Positions 17,169 to 24,869 of a stretch of 64,000 nucleotides of DNA are shown one piece after another. The notes under the pieces are model-generated. The model worked only from the letters and a program-made list of their open reading frames with translations. It searched no databases and was not told the DNA's origin. Where the stretch lies: NCBI RefSeq assembly GCF_026341035.1, contig NZ_JAPEOQ010000002.1, positions 3,968,001 to 4,032,000 of the forward strand, given 5' to 3'. How positions within the stretch are numbered: position 1 is the stretch's first letter; each line of letters opens with the position of its first letter. The position numbers and the translations under genes are program-made. The stretch comes from Streptomyces sp. NBC_01016 (lineage in GTDB: Bacteria; Actinomycetota; Actinomycetes; Streptomycetales; Streptomycetaceae).

Positions 17169-17237
17169 CGTCAACACTCCGACGAAAATCAAGAGGGTTC
17201 GGACCAGCAGTTTTGATTTCTGTCGGGAGTCTTGACG
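17169..17237. promoter_or_regulatory. Long inverted repeat, candidate ROK operator between transporter and regulator genes
   Basis: The left arm 17169-17192 (CGTCAACACTCCGAC then GAAAATCAA) is nearly the reverse complement of 17213-17237, with three substitutions and one one-base insertion over 24-25 bases. The spacer is 20 bases, giving about 4 helical turns between half-site centres. AT-rich tracts at the inner edges (AAAATCAA, TTTTGATT) resemble half-sites of NagC/XylR-type ROK repressors. The geometry suits a dimer-of-dimers repressing both divergent genes. Confidence 0.7.
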
Positions 17238-17268
17238 TAAATGCGCGATGCGGGGGAGTATCCGACCC

Positions 17269-18450
17269 ATGGCAGTGGTCAAACACCCCACCGTGCTGCG
17301 CCAGTTGCGGTACGGGAACGTGGAGCGGGTCCTCCAGGTGCTGCGCAGGCAGGGCCCCAGCAGCAGGGCCGATGTGGCCACCGCCACGGGCCTTTCGCGC
17401 ACCACGCTCTCCGGCATCGTCGGGCAGCTGCTCGCCGACGGTGTCGTGACCGAGGAACCCGCGGGCCCGCCCTCCGGCCGCGGCCGCCCGGTGCACCGGC
17501 TCACGCTCAACCCGCGCTCCGCCCAGGCGGTGGGCATCGAGGTGGGCCGCGAGCGCATCACGGTCGCGATCGCCAATGCGGCACACGAGGTCACCGCCTT
17601 CGCCGGCACCCACCACGCCCAACGCTCCGGAGCCCGCGAACAGGCGGGCGCCGCCCTGGAGTTGCTGCGCGACCTCGCCGCCACCGAAGGCATCGACCTC
17701 GCCGGACTCGGCGGTGTCGGCATCGGCACACCGGGCCCCGGAGACACCACGGACCGGCGGCAGGCCGTCGCCGACGCCGTCTCCGAAGCGCTCGATGTGC
17801 CGGTGCTCGCCGACAACAACACACGGCTCGCGGCGCTCGGAGAGGCCATCTGGGGCGCGGCCCGCGGCGCGGGCGACGCCCTGCACCTCACGCTCTCGTA
17901 CGGCATCGGCGGCGGGCTCGTCGCCGGCGGCCTGCTGTTCCGCGGCGCGCACGGCGCGGCGGGCGAACTCGGACACATCAGCGTCGACGTCGAAGGGCCG
18001 CGCTGCTGGTGCGGCGGGCACGGCTGCCTGGAGCAGGTCGCCGCCGTGCCCGCGCTGCTGCGGGCGGCCGGGCGGCGCAGCTGGGAACGCTTCACGGAGG
18101 CGTTCGCGGCCGGAGCCGACACCGAGCGCGCGGTCGTCGATCGTGCGGCGCTCGCCGTCGGACGTGCGCTCGCCGCCGCGTCCAGCACCGCCAACCCCCG
18201 CCGCATCGTGCTCGGCGGCGAGGTCGCCGAGCTCGGCCCGGTCTTCCTCGGACGCGTCGAAGAAGCCTTCCGCCGGTACACCGCCACCCGCGTCCACGGC
18301 AGCGTGGAACTCGTCCCGGCCGCGCTCGGCGAGCGATCCGGAGCGCTCGGCGCGCTCGCCCTCGTCTTCCACGAGTCACCACTGCTCGCGGGGTACGCGA
18401 CGGCGGAGGCGGTGGCACCCCGGGTGGACACCGCCACCCACGCCTCGTAG
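17269..18450 (+). CDS. ROK-family transcriptional repressor (NagC/XylR type)
   Basis: 393 residues. The N-terminal winged helix has RADVATATGLSRTTLSGIVGQLLADG, followed by the sugar-kinase-like ROK domain with GVGIGTPGPG, the zinc motif CWCGGHGCLE, and LADNNTRLAALGE. Like other ROK repressors it should bind a sugar rather than phosphorylate it and release DNA. The ATG at 17269 is chosen because GGGGGAG lies 10 bases upstream; an in-frame ATG at 17248 has no such site. It probably controls the divergent sugar porter, itself, and the sulfatase and FGE genes that follow after 51 bases. Confidence 0.9.
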   Translation: MAVVKHPTVLRQLRYGNVERVLQVLRRQGPSSRADVATATGLSRTTLSGIVGQLLADGVVTEEPAGPPSGRGRPVHRLTLNPRSAQAVGIEVGRERITVAIANAAHEVTAFAGTHHAQRSGAREQAGAALELLRDLAATEGIDLAGLGGVGIGTPGPGDTTDRRQAVADAVSEALDVPVLADNNTRLAALGEAIWGAARGAGDALHLTLSYGIGGGLVAGGLLFRGAHGAAGELGHISVDVEGPRCWCGGHGCLEQVAAVPALLRAAGRRSWERFTEAFAAGADTERAVVDRAALAVGRALAAASSTANPRRIVLGGEVAELGPVFLGRVEEAFRRYTATRVHGSVELVPAALGERSGALGALALVFHESPLLAGYATAEAVAPRVDTATHAS

Positions 18451-18501
18451 CACCTGTCCTGAACCGAACCACCCCCCTCGTACGATCCGAAAGGCACCGC
18501 C

Positions 18502-19989
18502 GTGCGCCACAACATGCTCTTCCTGATGACCGACCAGCACCGGGTCGACACCCTCGGTGCCTACGGCAACCCGCACGTGCGCACCCCGAACCTCGACCGG
18601 ATCGCCGCCGAGGGCACCCGCTTCGACAGCTGCTACACACCCACCGCGATCTGCACCCCGGCCCGCGCCAGCCTGCTCACCGGTGCCGCCCCCTTCCGGC
18701 ACAAGCTGCTCGCCAACTACGAGCGAAACGTGGGGTACTTGGAGGACCTCGCCGACGGCCAGTTCACCTTCGCCGAGCAGCTCAAGGGTGACGGCTACAA
18801 CCTGGGCCTGATGGGCAAGTGGCACGGCGGCGTCAAGCGCACCGCCGCCGACTACGGCTTCGAGGGCCCGAACCTCGAAGGCTGGCACAACCCCGTCGAC
18901 CACCCCGACTACCTCGACTACCTCAAGGAGCGGGGCCTGCCCGAGTACGCGATCAGCGACCGGATGCGCGGCACCACCCCCAACGGCAGCCCCGGCAACC
19001 TCCTCGCCGCGCGCCTCCACCAGCCCGTCGAAGCCACCTTCGAGTACTACCTGGCGACCCGCACCATCGAGATGCTCGAACGGTTCGCGAAGGACGAGAA
19101 CGGCGGCGAGGGCAACCCGTTCTTCCTCGCCACCCACTTCTTCGGCCCCCACCTGCCGTACATCCTGCCGAACGAGTACTTCGACATGTACGACCCGGAA
19201 CTCGTCGAACTGCCCGCCTCCATGGCCGAGACCTTCGCGAACAAGCCGCCGGTGCAGAGCAATTACAGCCAGCTGTGGGCGTTCGACACCATGCCGCTGG
19301 AGGACAGCCGCAAGCTCATATCCGCCTACTGGGGCTATGTGACACTCATCGACGAGCAGATCGGCCGCATCATGCAGGCCGTGCGCGACCTCGGCCTCGA
19401 CGAGCGCACCGCCGTCTGCTTCACCGCCGACCACGGCGAGTTCACCGGTGCCCACCGGCTGCACGACAAGGGACCCGCCATGTACGAGGACATCTACCGG
19501 ATCCCCGGACTGCTCCGCGTCCCCGGCGGCGAGGCGGGCCAGGTCCGCGACGAGTTCGTCTCCCTCACCGACTACACGGCGACCATCCTGGAGCTCGCCG
19601 GCGCCGACGCCGCTCCGGCCGTCGACAGCCGCAGCCTGCTGCCTCTGGCTCACGGCGAGCACCCCGAGTGGGACGAACACCACCTCGCCGAGTACCACGG
19701 CCACCACTTCCCGTACCCTCAGCGCATGCTGCGCACCCGCCGCTACAAGCTCGTCGTGAACCCCGAGTCCCACAATGAGCTGTACGACCTCGAAGCCGAC
19801 CCTGACGAGTTGCAGAACCGCTACGGGCACCCCGAACTGCGCGAGGTGCGCACGCAGTTGATGCACCGCCTGTACCACCTGCTGCGCGACCGCGGCGACA
19901 ACTTCTACCACTGGATGACACCGATGTACGACGTGCCGACCGACTACGACACGACGCTGTCCGCGTTCGAGTCGGAGGGTGTGGCGTAA
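18502..19989 (+). CDS. Type I (formylglycine) sulfatase
   Basis: 495 residues. LFLMTDQHRVDTLGAYGNPHVRTPNLDRIA carries the metal-binding Asp11, and CTPARASLLTG is the type I sulfatase signature with Cys51 converted to formylglycine (Cys-x-Pro-x-Arg). ATHFFGPHLPY and FTADHGEFTGAHRLHDKG supply further active-site and calcium ligands. No signal peptide is seen, so it is probably cytoplasmic and acts on imported sulfated sugars or sulfate esters. Translation starts at GTG 18502, after CCGAAAGG. The stop codon overlaps the start of the gene for its likely activator by one base, so enzyme and maturase are translationally linked. Phosphonate monoester hydrolase is a less likely alternative. Confidence 0.9.
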   Translation: MRHNMLFLMTDQHRVDTLGAYGNPHVRTPNLDRIAAEGTRFDSCYTPTAICTPARASLLTGAAPFRHKLLANYERNVGYLEDLADGQFTFAEQLKGDGYNLGLMGKWHGGVKRTAADYGFEGPNLEGWHNPVDHPDYLDYLKERGLPEYAISDRMRGTTPNGSPGNLLAARLHQPVEATFEYYLATRTIEMLERFAKDENGGEGNPFFLATHFFGPHLPYILPNEYFDMYDPELVELPASMAETFANKPPVQSNYSQLWAFDTMPLEDSRKLISAYWGYVTLIDEQIGRIMQAVRDLGLDERTAVCFTADHGEFTGAHRLHDKGPAMYEDIYRIPGLLRVPGGEAGQVRDEFVSLTDYTATILELAGADAAPAVDSRSLLPLAHGEHPEWDEHHLAEYHGHHFPYPQRMLRTRRYKLVVNPESHNELYDLEADPDELQNRYGHPELREVRTQLMHRLYHLLRDRGDNFYHWMTPMYDVPTDYDTTLSAFESEGVA

Positions 19990-20921
19990 TGAGCGGCTGC
20001 ACTCCCGACCCGGCCCCCTCCTGCTGCGCGCCCTCCCGCGAGGGCGGCCCGGAGGTCACCGGCACGGGACCGGTCACCCTCACGCTCACGCCCCGCGACG
20101 AACCGGCCTACGACACCCGCGTCGACCTGCCCGGCGGCACCTTCCGCATGGGCAGCGAGGACTCCGACGCGAACCCCGGGGATGCGGAAGGCCCGGTGCG
20201 CGAGGTACATGTGAAGGCCTTCGCGATCGACGCGTACGCCGTCACCACCGCCCGATTCGCCGCGTTCGTCGAGGCGACCGGGCACCGCACCGAGGCCGAA
20301 CGCTTCGGCTGGAGCTACGTGTTCGCAAAGTTCCTGCCCGGCCACCTGCGCAAGATCTCGCCGCGCCCCGACGCCACCCCGTGGTGGTGCGGGGTGGAGG
20401 GCGCGACCTGGCGCACCCCGGAAGGCCCCGGCAGCGACCCCGAAGGCCGCTGGGACCACCCCGTCACCCACGTCGGCTGGTCCGACGCCGCCGCCTACGC
20501 GAAGTGGGCGGGCGGCCGGCTGCCCACCGAGGCCGAGTGGGAGTACGCGGCGCGCGGCGGCCTCGACCAGGCCCGCTACGCCTGGGGCGACGAGCTGACC
20601 CCGGGCGGCGAGCACATGTGCAACATCTGGCAGGGCACCTTCCCCACCAAGAACACGGAGGAGGACGGCTACGCGGGCACGGCCCCCGTCCACGCCTTCC
20701 AGCCCAACGGCTACGGCCTCCACAACGTCGCCGGCAACGTGTGGGAGTGGAACGCCGACCTGTGGGAGCAGGGCGGAGACCCGAACACCCGCGTCATGCG
20801 CGGCGGCTCGTACCTCTGCCACCACTCGTACTGCAACCGCTACCGCGTGGCCGCCCGCACCTCCAACACGGCGGACAGCACGTCGGGCAACACCGGGTTC
20901 CGGGTGGCCTACTCGGCCTGA
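19989..20921 (+). CDS. Formylglycine-generating enzyme (sulfatase maturase)
   Basis: 310 residues. FGE-sulfatase (SUMF1) fold markers are GGTFRMGSEDSDANPGDAEGP, HPVTHVGWSDAAAYAKWAGGRLPTEAEWEYAARGG in parts, NVAGNVWEWNADLW, and the copper-binding cysteine pair Cys277 and Cys282 within SYLCHHSYCNRY. The five-residue Cys spacing matches the Streptomyces FGE that oxidises a sulfatase Cys to formylglycine. Its natural client is very likely the sulfatase encoded immediately upstream. The first 25 residues hold an unusual Cys-rich run (SGCTPDP, SCCAP) that is outside the fold and may bind metal. The 3' end overlaps the convergent B3/B4 gene by 13 bases. Confidence 0.92.
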   Translation: MSGCTPDPAPSCCAPSREGGPEVTGTGPVTLTLTPRDEPAYDTRVDLPGGTFRMGSEDSDANPGDAEGPVREVHVKAFAIDAYAVTTARFAAFVEATGHRTEAERFGWSYVFAKFLPGHLRKISPRPDATPWWCGVEGATWRTPEGPGSDPEGRWDHPVTHVGWSDAAAYAKWAGGRLPTEAEWEYAARGGLDQARYAWGDELTPGGEHMCNIWQGTFPTKNTEEDGYAGTAPVHAFQPNGYGLHNVAGNVWEWNADLWEQGGDPNTRVMRGGSYLCHHSYCNRYRVAARTSNTADSTSGNTGFRVAYSA

Positions 20922-21610
20922 GCCCCGGCGACGTACTCCACCGTGACCTGCTCGGCGTGCGCGGCGAGCAGGTCACGTAGTTCCTCGGCCGCGCTCTTCA
21001 GCAGATGTCCGTCCCGGTCCGCCCGGACGGTCTCCATGAGGAACGCGACGCGGGTCGAGTCCTCGGTGACACAGGTGCGGTGCGCGTCGCGGTGGTTCCA
21101 GTGCCGGGTCAGTACGCCGGTGGAGTCGGCGTAGATGATCTCGCCGGGCTTGGGGTTCTCGACGGTGTCGGGCTCGCCGAGCGGGGTGAACTCCTCGGTT
21201 CCGTCCGCGTAGCGGATCTCCACCACGTCACCGGTGACGTGGTCCAGGTCGAAGGCTCCGGCGGGCAGGCCGTGCCGTACGGAGACGACGTTGTAGGAGT
21301 CGACCGCCGGGTTGATGCGCGGCAGCGCGCCCTTCTTCGCCATGCGGCGGCCGAGCGCGTCGACGCTGGGCCGGATGCGGCGCGGGTTGGTGCCGAAGGA
21401 GCGGTACGCGGTGTGCCACGCCTCGATGCGGGGGTCGGACTCGTCGGCGGGCTGCCAGGAGCCGTCGGCGAGCTCGCGCTCCAGGTCGCCGAGCGCGGTG
21501 ACGGTCTCCGGCCAGGGCTCGCGCCCGCGCAGACCGGTGGCCGTGACGACGGCGATCAGGGTGTCGGGGAAGGCGTCGGCGACGGCGGGGGTGAGGCGGA
21601 AGGCGGGCAT
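20909..21610 (-). CDS. B3/B4-domain protein (phenylalanyl-tRNA synthetase beta-subunit editing-like)
   Basis: 233 residues. The central SFGTNPRRIRPSVDALGRRMAKKG and LPRINPAVDSYNVVSVRHGLPAGAFDLDHVTGDV are typical of the B3/B4 domain, which in PheRS edits mischarged Tyr-tRNA. Free-standing B3/B4 proteins are common and mostly uncharacterised; trans-editing of tRNA or a small-molecule role are both possible. It probably forms a short operon with the transporter gene encoded 51 bases upstream on the same strand. Confidence 0.8.
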   Translation of the reverse strand: MPAFRLTPAVADAFPDTLIAVVTATGLRGREPWPETVTALGDLERELADGSWQPADESDPRIEAWHTAYRSFGTNPRRIRPSVDALGRRMAKKGALPRINPAVDSYNVVSVRHGLPAGAFDLDHVTGDVVEIRYADGTEEFTPLGEPDTVENPKPGEIIYADSTGVLTRHWNHRDAHRTCVTEDSTRVAFLMETVRADRDGHLLKSAAEELRDLLAAHAEQVTVEYVAGAQAE

Positions 21611-21661
21611 CGGAGGCTCCGTATCTGGGGGAGTGCGAGGGGTGCGACGGGTTCGGAGGGG

Positions 21662-22516
21662 TCAGGTGAGGGCGAGGAGGCTGACGGCGACGGCGGCCGT
21701 GCCCAGGCCGACCAGCTGCCCCCGGTGGATCCGCTCAGCCAGCACACCGCGCGCGAGCAGCACCGTACCGGCCGGGTAGAGGGCGGTGATCACTGCGACG
21801 ACCGTGAGGTCCCCGCTGCGCGCGGCCAGCAGGAACAGCAGGTTGGCTATCGAGTCGAGCACACCCGCGGCCGCCGAGATCCCGTACGCGGGCTTCTCCG
21901 CACCGAGCCGCCGGTGCAGCACGGCGGCCGCGCCCAGCGTGACGGCCGACGACACCGCCCTGCCGACGATCAGCGGCGCCACGCCACTGTCCGACGGCGC
22001 CTGGTGCAGACAGACCAGCTGCAACGCGATGGCCGCGCCCGCCCCGAAGGCGAGCAACAGCGCCGTGCGCGAGGGACGGGACGAGCCCGCGCCGCTCCCG
22101 GCACTGACCAGGACCACGGCGACGAGCGCGAGCGGCAGCCCGACGAGCCCCGCCGCGGCGAGGTGCTCGCCCTGCAGCAGACCCACGGTGACCGGCAACG
22201 CGGCGGACACCAGTGCCGTCACGGGGGACAGCACGTTCATGGGCCCGATGGCGAGGGTCTTGTAGAGCATCGCGAACGCGGCGGCCGACGCGACACCGGA
22301 GGCCACGCCCCACCCCACGGTGGCGGAACTGAACGAGGCGCCGAGGAACGGCCACAGCAGCAGCTCGACCGCGAGGCTGGCGGGCGCCGCGACCATCACG
22401 GTGCGCAGCACATGGGCCTTCCGGGCGCCGAGACCACCGAGGAAGTCGGCGCATCCATAGGCGAGAGAGCTGCCCAGGGCCAGCAGCAGAGCGATCACGA
22501 ACCTCATCCTTGCCAT
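21662..22516 (-). CDS. EamA/DMT-superfamily transporter
   Basis: 284 residues with ten predicted membrane helices in two EamA repeats (about residues 5-130 and 145-280). The first helix region ALLLALGSSLAYGCADFLGGL and IGPMNVLSPVTALVSAALP are typical of the drug/metabolite exporter family. It may export an amino acid or small metabolite. It is divergent from the XRE-cupin regulator over a 115-base gap carrying two direct repeats, so it is probably that regulator's target. The ATG at 22516 follows a weak ribosome site; an internal ATG three codons on has GGCAAGG before it and is also possible. Confidence 0.85.
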   Translation of the reverse strand: MARMRFVIALLLALGSSLAYGCADFLGGLGARKAHVLRTVMVAAPASLAVELLLWPFLGASFSSATVGWGVASGVASAAAFAMLYKTLAIGPMNVLSPVTALVSAALPVTVGLLQGEHLAAAGLVGLPLALVAVVLVSAGSGAGSSRPSRTALLLAFGAGAAIALQLVCLHQAPSDSGVAPLIVGRAVSSAVTLGAAAVLHRRLGAEKPAYGISAAAGVLDSIANLLFLLAARSGDLTVVAVITALYPAGTVLLARGVLAERIHRGQLVGLGTAAVAVSLLALT

Positions 22517-22531
22517 CTTCGTGCTTCAGCG

Positions 22532-22594
22532 GAACGACCAAACCGTACAATGAACCGACCGTGATGTGTCAACCGAACGACCGCGCGGTACATT
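22532..22594. promoter_or_regulatory. Two direct repeats GAACGACC-N5-GTACA(A/T)T in the DMT/XRE divergent gap
   Basis: Copies at 22532-22551 and 22575-22594 share 14 of 15 fixed bases with the same 5-base gap and lie 43 bases apart, about four helical turns, on the same face of the helix. Their position between divergent genes suggests binding sites for the XRE-cupin protein encoded at 22632. Confidence 0.65.
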
Positions 22595-22631
22595 CCACTG
22601 GCCAGTCGGTGGTGAAGCGGAAGGTGGTCTG

Positions 22632-23213
22632 GTGACCGAGACAGAGGCAGCCCTGCGCACGCTCGCGCACAACGTCAGGACGGCCCGCACCCGCGCGGGC
22701 CTCTCCCTGGACGAGCTCGGCCGCCGCGCCAAGGTCAGCAAGGGTGCCCTCGTCGGCCTGGAGAAGGCGCAGGGCAATCCGAACTTCGCCACCCTGGTCC
22801 GGCTCGCCGACACCCTTGGTGTCTCGGTGTCGGCCCTGATGGAGGGCCCGACCGAAGGGCGCGTGCGGGTCGTGTCCTCGGACGAGGTCATGCCGCTGTG
22901 GGCGGGGGAGCGGGGCGGCGAGGCCCGGCTCATGCTGACGACCACGGGCCCGGCCCCGGTCGAAGTGTGGCGCTGGCGCCTCGAACCGGGCGAGGAGTAC
23001 CCCAGCCACCCCCACCAGGCCGGAGTCATCGAGACGGTGAGTGTCACCAGTGGCCGTATGACCCTCGTCGTCGACGGCACCGAACATGCCGTGGCGGCCG
23101 GCCAGACCGCCACCTTCGACGGGGACGCCGCACACACCTACCGGGGCGCGGGTGAGGAAACCTGCCGGCTGATCATGACGGTGCAGCTGCCGTCGGGGCA
23201 GGCAACGGGCTGA
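22632..23213 (+). CDS. XRE-cupin transcriptional regulator
   Basis: 193 residues. The N-terminal helix-turn-helix is NVRTARTRAGLSLDELGRRAKVSKGALVGLEKAQGNPNFATLV in parts (about residues 12-60). The C-terminal cupin barrel (about residues 110-185) has HPHQAGVIETVSVTSGRMTLVVDG and GDAAHTYR. Such proteins sense small ligands through the cupin and regulate neighbouring transport genes. The start is taken as GTG 22632 with GGAAGG upstream; an ATG at 22566 lies inside the repeat region and lacks a ribosome site. It faces the DMT transporter. Confidence 0.88.
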   Translation: MTETEAALRTLAHNVRTARTRAGLSLDELGRRAKVSKGALVGLEKAQGNPNFATLVRLADTLGVSVSALMEGPTEGRVRVVSSDEVMPLWAGERGGEARLMLTTTGPAPVEVWRWRLEPGEEYPSHPHQAGVIETVSVTSGRMTLVVDGTEHAVAAGQTATFDGDAAHTYRGAGEETCRLIMTVQLPSGQATG

Positions 23214-23251
23214 CCTGTCGCCGAGGCAGTCAACAGGCCGCCGCCGGGGTC

Positions 23252-23277
23252 ATAGGCGCCACCTATCCGGGGCATCG
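23252..23277. promoter_or_regulatory. Candidate LysR box upstream of dctA
   Basis: ATAGG-CGCCA-CCTAT (23252-23266) is an inverted repeat. CCTAT-N2-G-N2-GCATCG (23262-23277) recurs with identical spacing upstream of the tartrate-dehydrogenase-like gene. It lies about 115-140 bases before the dctA start. Related CCTGT-CG-ATAGG stands before the lysR gene. The 177-base gap otherwise shows nothing clear. Confidence 0.5.
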
Positions 23278-23390
23278 ATTTTTGGTCGTGGACCTCCGCG
23301 CACGCAAACCGCTTCACTGACGCGGTAGTTGGGGCGGCGCCGGACGGGCCCGGTGCCGCAGTTCCCAGCCGTGCCCGGATGGAGGTTGCA

Positions 23391-24779
23391 ATGACGCACG
23401 CCCCGGACGCCGCCGCAGGCGCCACCCCCGAGGTGAAGGCCAAACCGTGGTACCGGCAGCTGTATGTGCAGGTGTTGGTGGCGATCGTCGTCGGCATCGT
23501 GCTCGGCTGGCGGTGGCCCGACCTGGGCACGGCGATGGAACCGGTCGGCACCACCTTCGTCACGGCGATGAAGATGCTGATCGGCCCGATCGTCTTCCTG
23601 ACCATCATCGGCGGCATCGCGGGCGTGGCCGACCTCAAGAAGGTGGGTCGCACGGGCGTCAAGGCGCTTGTCTACTTCCAGGTCGGCACGATCGTGGCGC
23701 TCGGCTTCGGGCTCCTCGCCATCAACCTGTTCCCCCTCGGCGACGGCGTGCACGCGGACGTCGGCGGCCTGCACACCTCGGGCGAGGCGAGCCAGTACGT
23801 CGAGCAGGGCGAGGCCCAGCACTGGTGGGAGTTCCTCACCCATCTCGTCCCGGACAGCTTTTTCGGCGCGTTCGTCGAAGGTGACATCCTCCAGGTCATC
23901 TTCCTCGCCGTGATCTTCGGGATCGCCCTGAAGATGGTCGGCCTGGTCGGCGAACCGATCATCGCGTCCGTCAACCGCCTCACCGAGGTGGTCTTCAAGG
24001 TCCTGTCGTTCGTGATGAAGGCGGCCCCGTTGGGCGCCTTCGGTGCGATGGCCTTCGCGATCGGCAAGTTCGGCCTGTCCACACTGGCCAGCCTCGGCTC
24101 GCTGATCCTGCTGTTCTACGTCACGTCCATCGTGTTCGTCGTCGTGGTCCTCGGCGCCGTGCTCTCCCTGTACGTGAAGCTGAACCTCTTCCAACTCCTG
24201 CGCCACTTCAAGGAAGAGCTGCTGCTCGTCCTCGGCACCTCGACGGCCGAGCCCGCGCTGCCGGGGCTGATGCGCAAGCTGCAGTTCATGGGCGTCGACC
24301 GGTCGACGGTCGGCCTGGTGGTGCCGACCGGCTACAGCTTCAACCTCGACGGCGCCGCGATCTATCTGTCCCTCGCCACGCTGTACATCGCCCAGGCCAC
24401 CGACACCACGCTCTCCCTCGGCCAGCAACTCGGCCTGCTGGCCGTCATGTTGCTGACCTCGAAGGGGGCGGCCGGGGTCGCGGGCGGCGGGTTCATCGCA
24501 CTGACCGCGACGTTGTCGACCGTGGGACATGTGCCCGTCGCGGGCATCATGCTGATCTTCGGCATCGACAAGTTCATGTCCGAGTGCCGGGCCCTGGTCA
24601 ACTTCTGCGGAAACGCCGTGGCCACCCTCGTCGTCGCCCGCTGGGAGAACGCGCTGGACCTGGAGCGGGCGCGGCGGGTCCTGACGGGGGAGGAGGTCGA
24701 GGCGCTGCCCGCGGCGCCGGCCGCGACCGCGACGGTGCCCCGGCAGAAGGCCGTCCCGGCGCCCGTCCCACCGGCCTGA
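23391..24779 (+). CDS. dctA: C4-dicarboxylate:cation symporter DctA
   Basis: 462 residues, usual length. Characteristic stretches include MKMLIGPIVFLTIIGGIAGVADLKKVG, GTSTAEPALPGLMRK (first re-entrant hairpin, serine-rich in homologues), VVPTGYSFNLDGAAIYLSLA (transmembrane helix 7 with the NLDG motif), TSKGAAGVAGGGFIAL (second hairpin) and CRALVNFCGNAVATLVVARWE in helix 8. It imports succinate, fumarate, malate or, as the neighbours suggest, tartrate. The ATG at 23391 has GGAGG 6 bases upstream. The LysR gene and a tartrate/malate dehydrogenase-like gene follow, giving an uptake-and-oxidation locus. Confidence 0.93.
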   Translation: MTHAPDAAAGATPEVKAKPWYRQLYVQVLVAIVVGIVLGWRWPDLGTAMEPVGTTFVTAMKMLIGPIVFLTIIGGIAGVADLKKVGRTGVKALVYFQVGTIVALGFGLLAINLFPLGDGVHADVGGLHTSGEASQYVEQGEAQHWWEFLTHLVPDSFFGAFVEGDILQVIFLAVIFGIALKMVGLVGEPIIASVNRLTEVVFKVLSFVMKAAPLGAFGAMAFAIGKFGLSTLASLGSLILLFYVTSIVFVVVVLGAVLSLYVKLNLFQLLRHFKEELLLVLGTSTAEPALPGLMRKLQFMGVDRSTVGLVVPTGYSFNLDGAAIYLSLATLYIAQATDTTLSLGQQLGLLAVMLLTSKGAAGVAGGGFIALTATLSTVGHVPVAGIMLIFGIDKFMSECRALVNFCGNAVATLVVARWENALDLERARRVLTGEEVEALPAAPAATATVPRQKAVPAPVPPA

Positions 24780-24825
24780 ACCGCGGCCGCCCGTCCCGCC
24801 CCTCCCCGCGGAAACGCCGTGTAGA

Positions 24826-24837
24826 CCTGTCGATAGG
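24826..24837. promoter_or_regulatory. Candidate LysR box before the lysR gene
   Basis: CCTGT-CG-ATAGG is an inverted repeat with one mismatch, 33 bases before the lysR start. It uses the same ATAGG/CCTAT half-site seen before dctA and at 25811. Confidence 0.4.
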
Positions 24838-24869
24838 TTGCCCTTATGGCAGCAGGTGGAGGAGGCAGG

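Noticed and set aside
17132..18551. Minus-strand frame continuing upstream of the sugar porter to give a 933-residue protein
   Set aside because: The extension is antisense to the ROK gene and adds a Ser/Arg-rich region with no domain; the ribosome site and MFS N-terminus support 17132.
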